A DNA stretch of 64,000 nt, taken from contig LLEY01000155.1 of NCBI GenBank assembly GCA_001414485.1, forward strand, positions 62,001 to 126,000, in the 5' to 3' direction. Origin of the DNA: Calycina herbarum (lineage: Eukaryota; Ascomycota; Leotiomycetes; Helotiales; Pezizellaceae). Below are positions 46,501-57,519 of the stretch, one piece after another; positions within the stretch are counted from its first letter, which is position 1, and every line of letters begins with the position of its first letter. The notes under the pieces are model-generated. The model searched no databases. It saw only the letters and a program-made list of their open reading frames with translations, and was not told the DNA's origin. A program made the position numbers and the translations under genes.

Positions 46501-46859
46501 ATTAATAACTTTTTCTAACGAGTTAGTAGAACTCGGCGGATCTAGTATATTAACAATGTTTACTAATAAGTAGAGTAGACTTAGTAGATCTAGAATATTA
46601 GTAACGTTTTCTAGAGGAGTTTAAGTTGTATACTAGTTTAGTAGAGGAATAGATAACCGACTTATATTACTATCCTACGTTTTCTCCGTAAAAGCTTCTT
46701 ATATTATCTTATTTCTAACTTTTGTGAATACTCTCTCTTATTTAGAAGCTCGCTCTTTTGCCTAAATACAATTATTAATCTTATTTCGACACAGTCTAAC
46801 AAAATTCAGATAAAGCGAGGGTAGTGCGAAACTTCCTACTTACAACAAATCGTACAGTT

Positions 46860-47288
46860 ATTCCATCTTCCTAGGTTACCTTTTCTTTCCCTTTTCGACA
46901 AGGTCGTAGCGCCGCTAGCAAATTACTTTAGATTCCCGGTTCCAAGAGAGAAGAACATATCAGCATCATACCCGAATGTAAAGACCCTTAAGCTAGGAAA
47001 TTCAGTAGAAAGGAAGTCCTAAAGCTACATTGTTTCGTTGTCGTATATCTAAGTGTTATAAGCATCCCTATTAATACTATAGATAGCGACGATGTTAAGC
47101 GGGTACGTTTCTTCATCCTCTTCCGGTGGGGGGCAGTCGCGGTTAAGTTGAATTAGGTCGTGTATTTTTAGTAGAACGGTGTTGCCTAGGGCAGGGACGG
47201 AGCTGCTAGCGAGAGTCGATTCCACCTTCGTGTCTGCCTGGTTCTCCTTCTTCCCCTTCCCTCTTAGCCTATCGAAGACACGAGGCAT
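46860..47288 (-). pseudogene. NLR-type gene N-terminus (sesB/SERAC1-like alpha/beta hydrolase), truncated
   Basis: From the ATG at 47288, an unmutated leader (MPRVFDRLRGKGKKENQADT and a Ser/Ala/Pro stretch) is followed by YPLNIVAIYSINRDAYNT, a stop at 47049, and in frame DFLSTEFPSLRVFTFGYDAD and FFSLGTGNLK. Fungal NLR proteins begin with a hydrolase domain reading YPLDIVAIHGxxGDAxxTW...WLRDFLP; here the His-Gly region has become Tyr-Ser. RIP damage rises from the start codon inwards. Similarity ends near 46860, before the Ser nucleophile motif and any NACHT domain. It lies head to head with the NLR gene at 48262. Such genes act in heterokaryon incompatibility and defence. Confidence 0.65.
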
Positions 47289-48261
47289 AGATGCAACTTG
47301 GCTCTTTTCGCGGTCGCTAAAATGAGCTTGACGTTATTGTTCAGGTAGCAGCGAAATAAATCGTAGATGATACTCTAGGTGCTAATTTGGAGGGAATGAA
47401 GGTGAGAAGAAAAGAATGGAAGCTGAAGACCCGATAAGGCATGCTCCTAAACCTCCTGCAGTGAGCCGAAGAGGCGGTTAAATGAGACTTATAGATAGGG
47501 ACGTTGTCCCGCTCATAGGCCGTGGCTCTCATTAGACAGCTAGATGCTCGCACAGCGAGGTGTGGTGGTGGCTGGGCAAAGACTCGTTGCAAGTGATTAG
47601 TTGGAAGAGAAATGATACAATGAAAAAGCAGGACCGTAGCAGCAAGTACATAAAAAGGTGAAGCACCCCGCAAAAGCATCGTTGGATTTGATGGAGGAGC
47701 GCCAACAACCGATCCACGCCCACCAAAGCCTTTACCCTAACACGCGCCGACCGGGGGATTTAATGTGCCAGTGCTAAGAATGATAATGGTGCGGGGTGTG
47801 ACACTCGAGAGATCACCTTGGCCGTTCCATCCAGGGTGCCAAAAACCTGCCCCTGTTTGGGGTTGGGGCTATGGTGGAAACGCATAGCCAATGCTCTTCA
47901 ATTGTTGGTGACTTGTTGGTGCGCGTCTTAGAAGGCACAGGCGAATCATGGCCCGGCAAATCCTTCCCTGGGCTGTGCTGTGGCTAATTCAGCCTCTCCC
48001 GTCCCCCGGTCGCATGGGTGCATTTTCCACCCAAACCTTGCTTTTGTACCACCACTTCCCTTACCGAGAACCTGATTTAATACTACCCGCTGTTGACTCT
48101 TCGGCTTAAATCTTCCGCTTGATTTACTTACCTTTAGCCCCTGCCGGAAAGTCTCTTTAAAGATATTACCCCTTACTCTAACTTTAATCTTCTCCTCTAC
48201 TATAAATTCTTCTTATCTTTAAATCTTACTTTCCGCTTTTATAATTATCTAGTCTATTAAG
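47289..48261. promoter_or_regulatory. Divergent promoter region between two NLR-type genes
   Basis: This 1-kb spacer keeps normal CA/TG content while coding DNA on both sides is RIP-mutated. Two minus-strand ORFs (47341-47679 and 47532-47726) overlap in different frames. The first begins with a hydrophobic, signal-like MLLRGASPFYVLAATVLLFH, but nothing else supports it, so I treat it as 5' leader DNA. Confidence 0.4.
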
Positions 48262-51200
48262 ATGTTATTAGCAGCTGATTAATATATAGTAGCATAGCTC
48301 TATACCTTACTAGAAAGCAAACAAGTCGCCGCTCGCTTAGTACTTAATAAGCGTTATAAAGACCTACTACGAGATTTCAGCGACGAGAATTTATACTTTT
48401 TTAGTTCTATAGTAGAATATAATATTATAATTATATACCTGCTACTAGCTTAACCAGGCCTAGTTTCCGTATCTAGACTAGTCGTACCGATGTCTTAGAG
48501 CTTTTGTAATTTAAAGATCTATTTATTTATTAGTATTAGCGGTAGCGTACTATAGAGTCCTCTATGTTCTAATACCAGAGACGATATTTATTTAGAAGAT
48601 ATAGTTATTAGATATTCTATAGAAGTTAGTACTTCTATAGTAGTATAGTAGGATTTTAGACAACGTCTAGAAGGCGATTAATATAAAAATACTAGTAACT
48701 TAAATAAGCTAGATCGCAGGCTTCTTTTAGCTCTTAGATTAGTAGTAACTAACTACGAATATAGAGAGACAAAGTTTAACAACTACTTAAAAAAGATTAT
48801 AAGTAAGAATTCTAAATTTACTTATCTAGGTCTAGATAATAATACGCTTTTTAAAGTAATATATTTCTATAGCGATACTAAGAACTATACTAAATATAAT
48901 AAGCTTTAGAGAGTTCTCTAACCTAACCGACAGTTTATAAAGTTGATTTACTATTAGAGTACTATTATATCTAGTAGTAGTATAATAAAGAATAGTCTTA
49001 AAAGAGATTAGATAAGTAAATCGTATTATAGAGTATACTATTTCGAGATAGAAGCTACTAGAGTAATAGATAAAACACGTTATCTTATTATATAAGAGAT
49101 TATAGACTATATAGATAGTTATAAGAATTAGTTATAGTATAGATATATAGCTATAGCTATAGTAGCTTTTGTAAAAGAGTTCTTACTTATCTTAAAACTC
49201 GTGGTTCTAGAAAGCCTAGTATCTTAAGTTCTATAGCTAGGTTAGTCTTAAAATTTTATCTTCTTTAAAGAGAATTTATAAGATAATTAATACTTTTACT
49301 CTACTAGATTATTAAATATAATAGTATTAATTATCTCTTATTCTTATAAGAAGGAAATAGAAGAAAATAGAAAGGAATTAGTATAAATCTAATAAATAAA
49401 TAACTATAGAAAAGATATTTTCTAATATTACTACGAATTTAAATAAGTAAGAGAAGCGATATATAAGTAACTAACAACGCTTATATTATTAAGTTTTTAA
49501 GACATCGACTTATAAAGACTTTAAAAATAATAACCTAGAACGAGTTAATAGTATATATATATAGGTTCTTAATAACCCTAAGTATATATAGTAGTAAGAG
49601 GCTCTAAAGAATAACCTACTCTAGATTTCTACTAATCCTAGTTATAAGAAGTTAGTATTATCTCGTTCTTTAATTAAGAATAAACTTCGTAGTACCGGTT
49701 TATACTCGGTATATTACTCCTTCTTTAAGAATAACAAGTAGTAAGATAGACTTAATATAGCTCTTTATATATTATTATACTAACTATTTAATATACAACC
49801 TTAGCTATTTAAAGACATAGCTATAGCCGCATAGACAAAGAACGAAAAACACTTTTAAAATAAGATTAGTAAACTTTAGCAGATCTTAATTAGTATAGAT
49901 ACTATCTAAAAATCGTATAATATAATCTATATACTTAATATACTAGATAAATATTAGAAACGCGATTAGAATATCCTTCTTAAGCTTCTATCTAAGTTCT
50001 ATATAAAATCGTTATAAATAAGAAGCTCTTTAAAGTTTCTTATAACTAGTCGTTCTTATAATAATATTAAATCTAGGTTTATAAGTATTACCTCTACTTT
50101 ATAAACAATACGCTTATCTAGTAAGTAAGAGAATAACAAAATTAAATAAGAAATCGATTTAGTAATTCGAGAGAGAGTAATATAAGTAGCTAGAGATAAT
50201 CGACTAAGCGACTAAAGAAGGAAAACGCTTTAAGAGTAGCTTCTTAGAATAGAGTATTAAACATATCTTTAGCTTTACCTTACTATTAGTAGTATTAAAG
50301 AACAGCTTAAGAATAGTTTAGTTATAAATTCAGAGCTAATTAAGTCGCTTAAACTTCCGTCGTCTGTCGAAGATACTTACGAGAATATCTTACGTAAGAT
50401 TATATCTAAGTAAAAGCCTACTACTATTAAGATTCTTTATATTATTATTAGAGCTTAAAGACTACTTAATATAAGCGAGATAGCTATTATACTTAGGCTT
50501 GCTATTTAAACAGACTTAAAGTCCTTTATAGAAGTATAGAAGATTAATAAAATTAAACTTTAAGAGAAGATTCATCGACTTTATAGACTATTTATCTTTA
50601 TTAATTATTATAAAGTTTATCTAATCTACTAAACTATAAAAGACTTTCTTATCTAATAGTAAGCAACGATAATAAGGAATTCCTAGAAGTATTATTTAAA
50701 ACCTGCCGATTCTAAGACAATAATAGCTTATATTTGTATAGACTATCTGTCTCTGAAAGAGCTTAATATAATAAAGGTTTTATCTAAAGTCTATATCAAA
50801 GACTTAACGTTAGAGAAGAAGAGAAGAGACGACGAACCTAAGATACAGGATTTGCTTAAATATTCAGCAGAGCATTAGCTAGGCTATCTTAGAAATTCTT
50901 CGATTAATAGTAGGAGCCTAGTTCTAACGAAAATTACTATATTATATCAAGTGGCGAAGCCCCGATTTAAGTTATAGTTCCCTCTTTTGTGGCGACTATA
51001 TAGCAAGTATGAAATTCTGCTAAAAATGAACGATATTATACTTGCTGCTTTCAACGGCTATGATATAATTCTATATCGAATATTATATAATAAATGTATC
51101 AATATTAATAGAAAAGATAACCACGGATGAACACCATTGTTATAGGCAGCAAAGTTAGGTTACGAAAAAGTGGTGGAACTTTTACTTGCAAAAGGGGCCA

Positions 51201-51820
51201 ATGTCAACGCTCAAGGTGGATATTATAGCAACGCACTCCAGGCGGCTTCACAGGGAAGACACCAGACAGTGGTGGAACTGTTGCTTGCAAAGGGGGCCAA
51301 TGTCAACGCTCAAGGTGGATACTACGGCAAAGCACTCTACGCAGCTTCACAACAAGGAAACCAGACAGTAGTAGAAGTCTTGCTTATAAAGGGGGCCAAT
51401 GTCAACGCTCAAGATGGATACTACGGCAACGCACTCCAGGCGGCTTCAGCGGAAGGACACCAGGCGGTAGTAGAACTCTTGCTTACAAAGGGGGCCAATG
51501 TCAACGCTCAAGGTAGAGACTATGGCAACGCACTCTACGTGGCTTCATCTAGAGGACATCAGACGGTGGTAGAACTGTTAGTTATAAAGGGGGCCAATGT
51601 CAACGCTCAAGGTGGATATTATAGCAACGCACTCCAGGCGGCTTCAGAGGGAGGACACCAGACGGTGGTGGAACTGTTGCTTGCAAAGGGGGCCGATTTC
51701 AACGCTCAAGGTGGATACTACGGCAACGCACTCCAGGCAGCTTTATATAGAGGACGCCAGACGGTAGTGAAACTCTTACTTTCAAAGGAAGCCGATGTCA
51801 ACGCTCAAGGTGGAGACTAA
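48262..51820 (+). pseudogene. NLR gene: PNP_UDP - NACHT - ankyrin repeats, RIP-mutated N-terminal part
   Basis: ATG at 48262. The nucleoside-phosphorylase-like (PNP_UDP) domain spans about 48270-49190: EDIVIRYSIEVSTSIVVQQD, FEIEATRVIDKTRYLIIQEI and DYIDSYKNQ match the family pattern FEMEAAG...IRGICDYxDSHKN. The NACHT region spans about 49560-50250; its P-loop at about 49625-49665 reads NPSYKKLVLSRSL where DPGCGKS is expected. The post-NACHT helical region (LPSSVEDTYENILRKIISKQ) is at about 50350-50410. Seven 33-residue ankyrin repeats end at 51820. The frame at the start and at the repeats differs, so at least one intron or indel lies between. Stops in the first 2.9 kb are all of RIP type; the last (TGA and TAG) are at 51127-51157. 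In life it would be an intracellular self/non-self or defence receptor of about 1150-1190 residues. Confidence 0.8.
51127..51819 (+). repeat. Seven near-identical 99-bp ankyrin-coding repeats
   Basis: Each unit encodes the pattern HxTVVELLLAKGANVNAQGG then YYGNALQAAS. DNA between units is nearly identical; changes cluster at the codons after AAS (QGR, QQGN, AEGH, SRGH, EGGH, YRGR) and at LLxK. This is the high-internal-conservation pattern of fungal NLR repeats, where unit shuffling and selection act on the binding face. From about 51160 on the array lacks RIP damage. Confidence 0.9.
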
Positions 51821-52500
51821 TTATAAAGTTATAGGGGGTGGGAAACGTCATTTCCTAGCTTTTCTCATCTGACTTTTCAATAAACAATTCATTTATTTCA
51901 AATGTAGCTTATTATATATATAAAAGAACAAAATCGCGGGCTTGACCCAGGCTGCCGGAAAAATCCACTTTATGCCAAGAGGCTGGGAGAATGAAAACAC
52001 TGGACTAGCTACTCTCGATCTTTATAGAGGCTGCCTAAGTTGTTGACAGTGCTAAACCCGTCATCACCTCTAACTCGGGATTGGAAATGGTGTCTACGAG
52101 CTTGATTTGATAACTATGGCCACCTCGCTTAATTTGATCACCTTGGTTACCCCACTTAATTTGCAGCATAATCACCTCGTATAACTTAATCACCATGTCA
52201 CCCCGCTCAATAACCACCTTACTTAATTTGATAACCATAATCACCTTGCCTAATTATCACTAGGATTATGTAGAACTACACAGTTATTAGAATTTATACG
52301 AATTGAAGAGGGTGACAGGCATTAGTCTTAGGCTGCTTTATCGTTTAGCAGTAAAGGAAAGATATTCATCATAGTGAAAATAAGCTGCCCCCTAACAGAG
52401 AGGATTAAATTGGTTTAGCGGAGTGTGACAGGGCGTGCTAGGCTGGACAAACAGCTGAGGTGTACGATCTCTTGCCTACAGTTAGAGAAACTGTTGAGCT
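51821..52500. other. Unique flank with a short tandem repeat
   Basis: Downstream of the ankyrin array, a caataaac at 51879-51886 is a possible polyadenylation signal. At about 52095-52262, five to six loose units of the form taatttgataaccatmatcacct repeat. The region is not RIP-mutated. The minus-strand ORF at 52035-52244 is only the read-through of that repeat. Confidence 0.5.
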
Positions 52501-52689
52501 ACTTAATCGTAGGAAGAAAATTATAGTTTATATAATAAGACTTGAATTTGCTTAGTAGTCGCAAGCCGTAGTTGAGTACTAATAAAAAAAGTATTAGAAG
52601 AAGAATATACAATTTAAAAGTAATTTATTTCTAAGTTAAACTTGAATAAATATATTAAAAGCGTTTGTTTATAGATATCTTTCTTTATT

Positions 52690-52930
52690 TGTAAGTTTAG
52701 TATTTAAAAAAGGTGAGGTTTTTTAATTTCTTCACCGCCTTATAAATGTTTTCTCACCGCCTTTATATACTATAAACTCTTTCACCTTCTTATAAATGTT
52801 TCCTCGCCGTCTTTATAAGCTTTAAGCTCTTTCACCGTCTTATAAATCTTTCCTCACCGCCTTTATAATACAAAACCTCTCGCCGCCTTATAAATATTTC
52901 TTCACTGTTTTATATAGTCTATAAAAGTTT
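52690..52930 (+). repeat. Tandem repeat of about 62-66 bp, 3.5 copies
   Basis: Units alternate ttcaccgycttataaatgtt and ctcaccgcctttataagct, starting at about 52728, 52792 and 52834. The repeat is RIP-mutated (Y = C/T differences between units). Confidence 0.7.
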
Positions 52931-54670
52931 TCATATACTACAGCGATAACTATAAGAGTATAGATATAAGAGAAGCGATATAGCACGTATCTAAGGTACT
53001 ATAAATAGCCTTAGATCTTACGATCACTTCTACTTCTTATAGACAATTTAGTTCTTACGTATACGAGTTAGCCTTATCGCTCTCGTACTCTTATAACAAC
53101 TGCCTTTCTTAAAACCATTAGAATTACTATAATAAAAAACTATAATACGTGAAGTAGATATTATATACAAAGGAAATTTAAAGAATACCTCCCGGTAGAC
53201 AAGGCGGAGAGTATAAGGAGTTATAATTATATAATCTATTTTATAAATAGTATTACTTTAGAAAGATATATAATATTTCTCTATAGCTAGAGCTTCTTTT
53301 ATAAAGAAGTGTAATATTTTATATAAACTAAGAAAGTAAATTAGTTTATATATAGAAATTTATACTTCTCTTTCTTCGCTCTCTTATTATTTATAACTAG
53401 ATTCGAGAGTCCTTTTTAACTTATCTATCTATAGTCTCTATACTTAGAGATAATATATTTTACATAGGCTACTAATAGCTGAATATATACAGCTACCTAT
53501 TAAGATATCTAGTAGCTAGGAAATCATAGTATACTTTACTCTAGGAGCTGCTCTTAGTAAATATACAACTTACTTAGTAACTATATAAGTATATAACGTA
53601 CTACGAGAGAGCTCGAGCAAGGTCTAAGATCTATGAAATTAATTAATTATAAAGATAAAATAAGAGCTTAAGTACTTAGAAACCTAATTATATAAAGAGT
53701 TTAGACTTTGTTTAGTTAGTCTATTATTAAAGAGAGTACTCTAATATAATATTAAATTAGAATAAAGAAAATAAAATAGATAAAATAAAATTTTAAAAAT
53801 ATAGTATCTATTATTTATAATTGATTTAATTATCTAAGAAACTGCTTTATAGACTATATAATAAGAAATAGAAAATTAGAGACATATCTTATACTACTAT
53901 ACTATATAAGATAAGAAGTGTATAGCGCTGCCTAAGTACGCTAAACAGCCTTTGTAAGAATAAGAAAACCCGTTAACAGCGGCCTGTTTATAAAGGTACT
54001 AAGCTTAGACATGTCTTCTAAGGCTGTCTATACGAGAAAATAGATATTTCTGCTTTTGTAGGCTAGCTTTATTATCTCTCTACTTATAAAATATATAGAA
54101 TAGATTAGTAGTACTAGGTAGATCCTATATATTACTAGCGATATAGTCTAAATTATTAATATCGTTTAGAACGACACTCTTTTATATCTTAGAGTACTTG
54201 AACTAGTAAAGAGTTACTTGCTTTCTACTGAGATTAATAAGTGCTTAGATAAGCTATACCTATACGTAAAAGGTTTAATTCTTATTAAGATAATTATTTA
54301 GTAAGAAGAGTATTAGTATATTAAAGGTTATAGAGAATTAATCGATTTATATAAGTAGTCTAACTAGGTCTATATATAAGAAGTAAGTGCTAATAAATAA
54401 TTATATTATACTATAATAGCGCTTTGTATAAGTGATATAGAAGAAGTAACACAGAACCAGAATATAGAATAAGTGATATAAAACGAGTAATATAAAATAA
54501 GTAATTATTCTAGTAATTATATAACTGATTAGAATAGAAGATTATATAGTAGATTAAGACAGTAGATTATATAGTAGATTAATATCGTAGATTATATAGT
54601 AGATTAATATAGGGAAAGATAATAAGGAAAGCAGTAGATTAAAATACGAGAATATATATAGACCTAGTAT
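52931..54670. other. RIP-mutated DNA without recognised gene
   Basis: One plus-strand frame (about 53940-54500) stays loosely open if TAA/TAG are read through (KPVNSGLFIKVLSLDMSSKA and onwards), so old coding DNA is likely. No domain is recognised. At about 54535-54606 a 20-21-bp unit (agattatatagtagattaat) repeats three to four times. Confidence 0.4.
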
Positions 54671-54679
54671 AATAATAAT

Positions 54680-56100
54680 TAATTAGCTAAAACAGTAGTT
54701 TAGCTACTATAGCTCGCTCTCTTAGCTTATATTAAATTGTCGGCGGTATAAGTATATCTAATATAGAGAGAATACCTCGTATCTAGCGATTAACCTCCGT
54801 AGTATAGACAGTTTCGTAGAATTAGTTAATAGTCTTTTTAAGTAGCGTACTAGTTAATTTTATTTTAAGGCTATTTAGCTCGCGTTACGCTTTATTATGT
54901 CGCTTATACTATAGTATATTCTTAGACTCCTTAATTGTCGAATAGTCTTCTTTTTTGATTTTCGTAGTATACTTCTTACGAACTTAAATAAGTCTAATAA
55001 CGTCTATATCCTTCTTAATCTTAGACTTTTATATATTAGTTAGTTTAATCGGAGCCTAGTTATAGCGTTCTAAGCAGCTAACAGCGTATATAAGATCGTC
55101 TCGTCGTATTATACTAAGGTAGATAGCTTAATAGTCTATATTAATAAATAAAGGTATATAATACCTTTCGTAGACGTCTCTACGATTTCCTATAATTTAC
55201 CTTTACTCTTCGGAGGTAAAGGCTTCTATAGTATTAGTATTAGTAAATATAATTACTAAGGAGCGATATAAGAGAGGAGAGGTTTATCTTTACTATTTAA
55301 CTTCTTTCTAGAAGCTTGTTATAAGTTATAAAATTCTAACTACTTTCGATATCTATAGCTTCGACTAAGGCGGACAAAGTAGTACCGATACTTTGAATAT
55401 TAAAGCAGCTTAGTCTTAGAGATATATAGCTCTTTTTCTAGGGTCTTCTTAATATCGCGGAAGATAGGTCTTCCTACCTACGTATTATTCTACTTTAATC
55501 TAATATAGTCTATATTACTTAGAATAACTAGATTATAGATCTACGAAAGAGATATAAACTTGTTTTTAAAAGCTCTATTTATAAGAGCTAGAGCTATTAT
55601 AAAGAGAATAAGACAATAGATAAGATTCTCGCCCTCGTAGAATATAAATTTCTTCTTATTAATAGTTAGTAAAAGTGTAAAGAAATTATACTATAGATTA
55701 AAAGATATATAAGAGGCACCTATAGCTTTGTCTTTCTACTAGACCTCTTAATATACTTTAGATTAAGGATTAGAATTACTATTAGCAGTTGTCCTTTAGT
55801 AGGAGGTAGAAAGACCTAGAACTCGATATTCTTATATAAGAGTGGCCGCTTCTCTACTAGGGCCTTTAGTCGTATAAAAGTGTAGCTAGTAAAGATTAGA
55901 AGAGGAGACAGTTATAGCCGTAGCCGCTTATAAGCAAAGGTCTCCCGGTCGCGTACCTAGTAGCTGTTTTAAGGAATATATAAGTCTTCTATAAAGAGCT
56001 CTACCTTGTCTTTTTCTAATTTATCGAGACCGAGAGTAGGAATCTACTATTGAGAATTTAGTATTATAAGGCTTATATTTAACTAGAATTTTCTAATATT
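54680..56100 (-). pseudogene. DUF3435 (tyrosine-recombinase-like) gene, RIP-damaged
   Basis: Minus-strand reading from high to low coordinates gives ALALINRAFKNKFISLS, VILSNIDYIRLK, VGRPIFRDIKKTLEKEL, then YRYYFVRLSRSYRYRK and LEFYNLQQASRKKLN (about 55300-55650). After one frame change comes NRRDVYERYYIPLFI, IYLSIIRRDDLIYAV and further C-terminal sequence to about 54690. This is the DUF3435 pattern: the Arg in LRR(A/E)..., the GH/HxxR-like and final Tyr regions make up the recombinase core. DUF3435 proteins include the captains of Starship giant transposons, but many are not captains, and I see no Starship boundaries here. Stops are of RIP type. Confidence 0.7.
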
Positions 56101-56166
56101 ACGAATATTATATATAACACTCTTATCTATATAGCGCTAAGCTGTTCGCTAGTATACTATACTAAG

Positions 56167-56377
56167 TGTTAATAGATACGGTGATATCCGATATATTAAG
56201 CTACTTAATAGGATATTAGTATACCCGTCGAGTATACCGATAGCGAAGAGATTTTTCAGTAAATAGATACGATAATAGTTATTACAAAGCTATATATATA
56301 TGCTTTCTACTCTTGTAGAATAAGAGAAGGAATTCAAGTCTTTTACTCTTACTCTTTTAAAGTATAGTAAACTAATA
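56167..56377. repeat. Solo LTR (family C), RIP-mutated, 211 bp
   Basis: Aligns along its length with the intronic LTR at 22690-22902. Ends are TGTTAATAG and ACTAATA (from TGTTGATAG and TCCAACA). The target duplication CTAAG is at 56162-56166 and 56378-56382. The central hairpin survives as tatacccg/cgagtata. Confidence 0.85.
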
Positions 56378-57182
56378 CTAAGGACTAACTAGTCTATAGT
56401 AATATTAGTAGTATACTAGTAGTAAAATACTATAGTATTTTTCCGGATTTTTATTACTATATAATTTTAGATAGTATATAATAATTTTAAAAATCGTATT
56501 ATTACTACGTAATATATACTATAGTATACTAATAGTATAATAAGAAATATAATAAAGCTATTCCTAGTTTATATTTATTTAATAAGAGAGAGAGAAAAAG
56601 TAATTATTTTAAAAACTTTCAAAGTAATATAATTACTATACTAAGGTATTCGAAGCTTGTTTTACTCTACGTAGTAGAACGTGTAAGATTCGCGATTTAA
56701 AGTAAAATTAATTAAAATAGAGAACTTTAATTTATACCGCGATGAAATAATAAGTTCTTATTAGAATTTAATAATATTTATAGTTCTAAAAAGCCCTAGC
56801 TTAGGGCTTCTTTCTAAGCCTCTATATATATTTCTAAGATAGAAACCTATATTATAGTAAGTTAATAAATATTTTATTAGTTAATAAATATATATTTTTA
56901 AGATTCTTTTCTAGAGTAATAAGCTAAATATATCTTTAAAAACAGATAGATTAATATTAATAACTATATTAAAAGCTTATAATTATAAGACTATAATATA
57001 CTAGCTTAGACTATTATAACTATTAAAGTAAGTAAGTAATTAATATATTTAGTTATAGTATTATTAAATTTCAAAGAATCTCTCTATTTATTATTAGTCT
57101 ACTTTCTCTCTCTTAGCCGGAATAGCTTAGTTTAAAAGCTATTTAGTTAATTCTTTTTTTTAAAATAATCTAATAAGCTAGG

Positions 57183-57509
57183 TGTAACAAACCCAATCTG
57201 CTAGCCCTCTAGTAGTTATCCTTACCTATAGTATATACAGATGTAGTAGATAATTAGAGAAGTAAGAGATGGTTTAATTAAAGATCTAAAGCTATAGAAG
57301 AGAAGAGAAGAAAAGAGGAGACTTCTAGAGGTCTTATAATATAGAGATAGCTAAGGAATCGATAAGTTATAGGAATGTTAATCCGTTTGTAGAAATAGTT
57401 CCTAGCCTAAGTAGAAATAGTTCCAGGCTAGGCTAAGAATAGCAGGCTTTGTAGACGCCGGCGAAGCCGTACGCGAGTTACGTACTCGGCGGTGGCTAGG
57501 TCTGTAATA
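57183..57509 (-). repeat. LTR of nested gypsy element (left)
   Basis: Aligns base for base with 62771-63097, with C/T and G/A differences only at most positions. Contains the CG-rich block gacgccggcgaagccgtacg near its inner end, which RIP left untouched because it has no CA. Confidence 0.9.
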
Positions 57510-57519
57510 TTACCTCTCT

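Noticed and set aside
47341..47679. Small secreted-protein-like ORF in the NLR spacer
   Set aside because: The signal-like start is the only support; composition downstream is not protein-like and an overlapping ORF in another frame is equally long.
51127..51819. CRISPR-like array
   Set aside because: Repeats are contiguous 99-bp coding units without spacers and encode ankyrin repeats; the organism is a eukaryote.
52035..52244. 69-residue minus-strand repeat protein
   Set aside because: It is the translation of a non-coding tandem repeat; no start context or homology.
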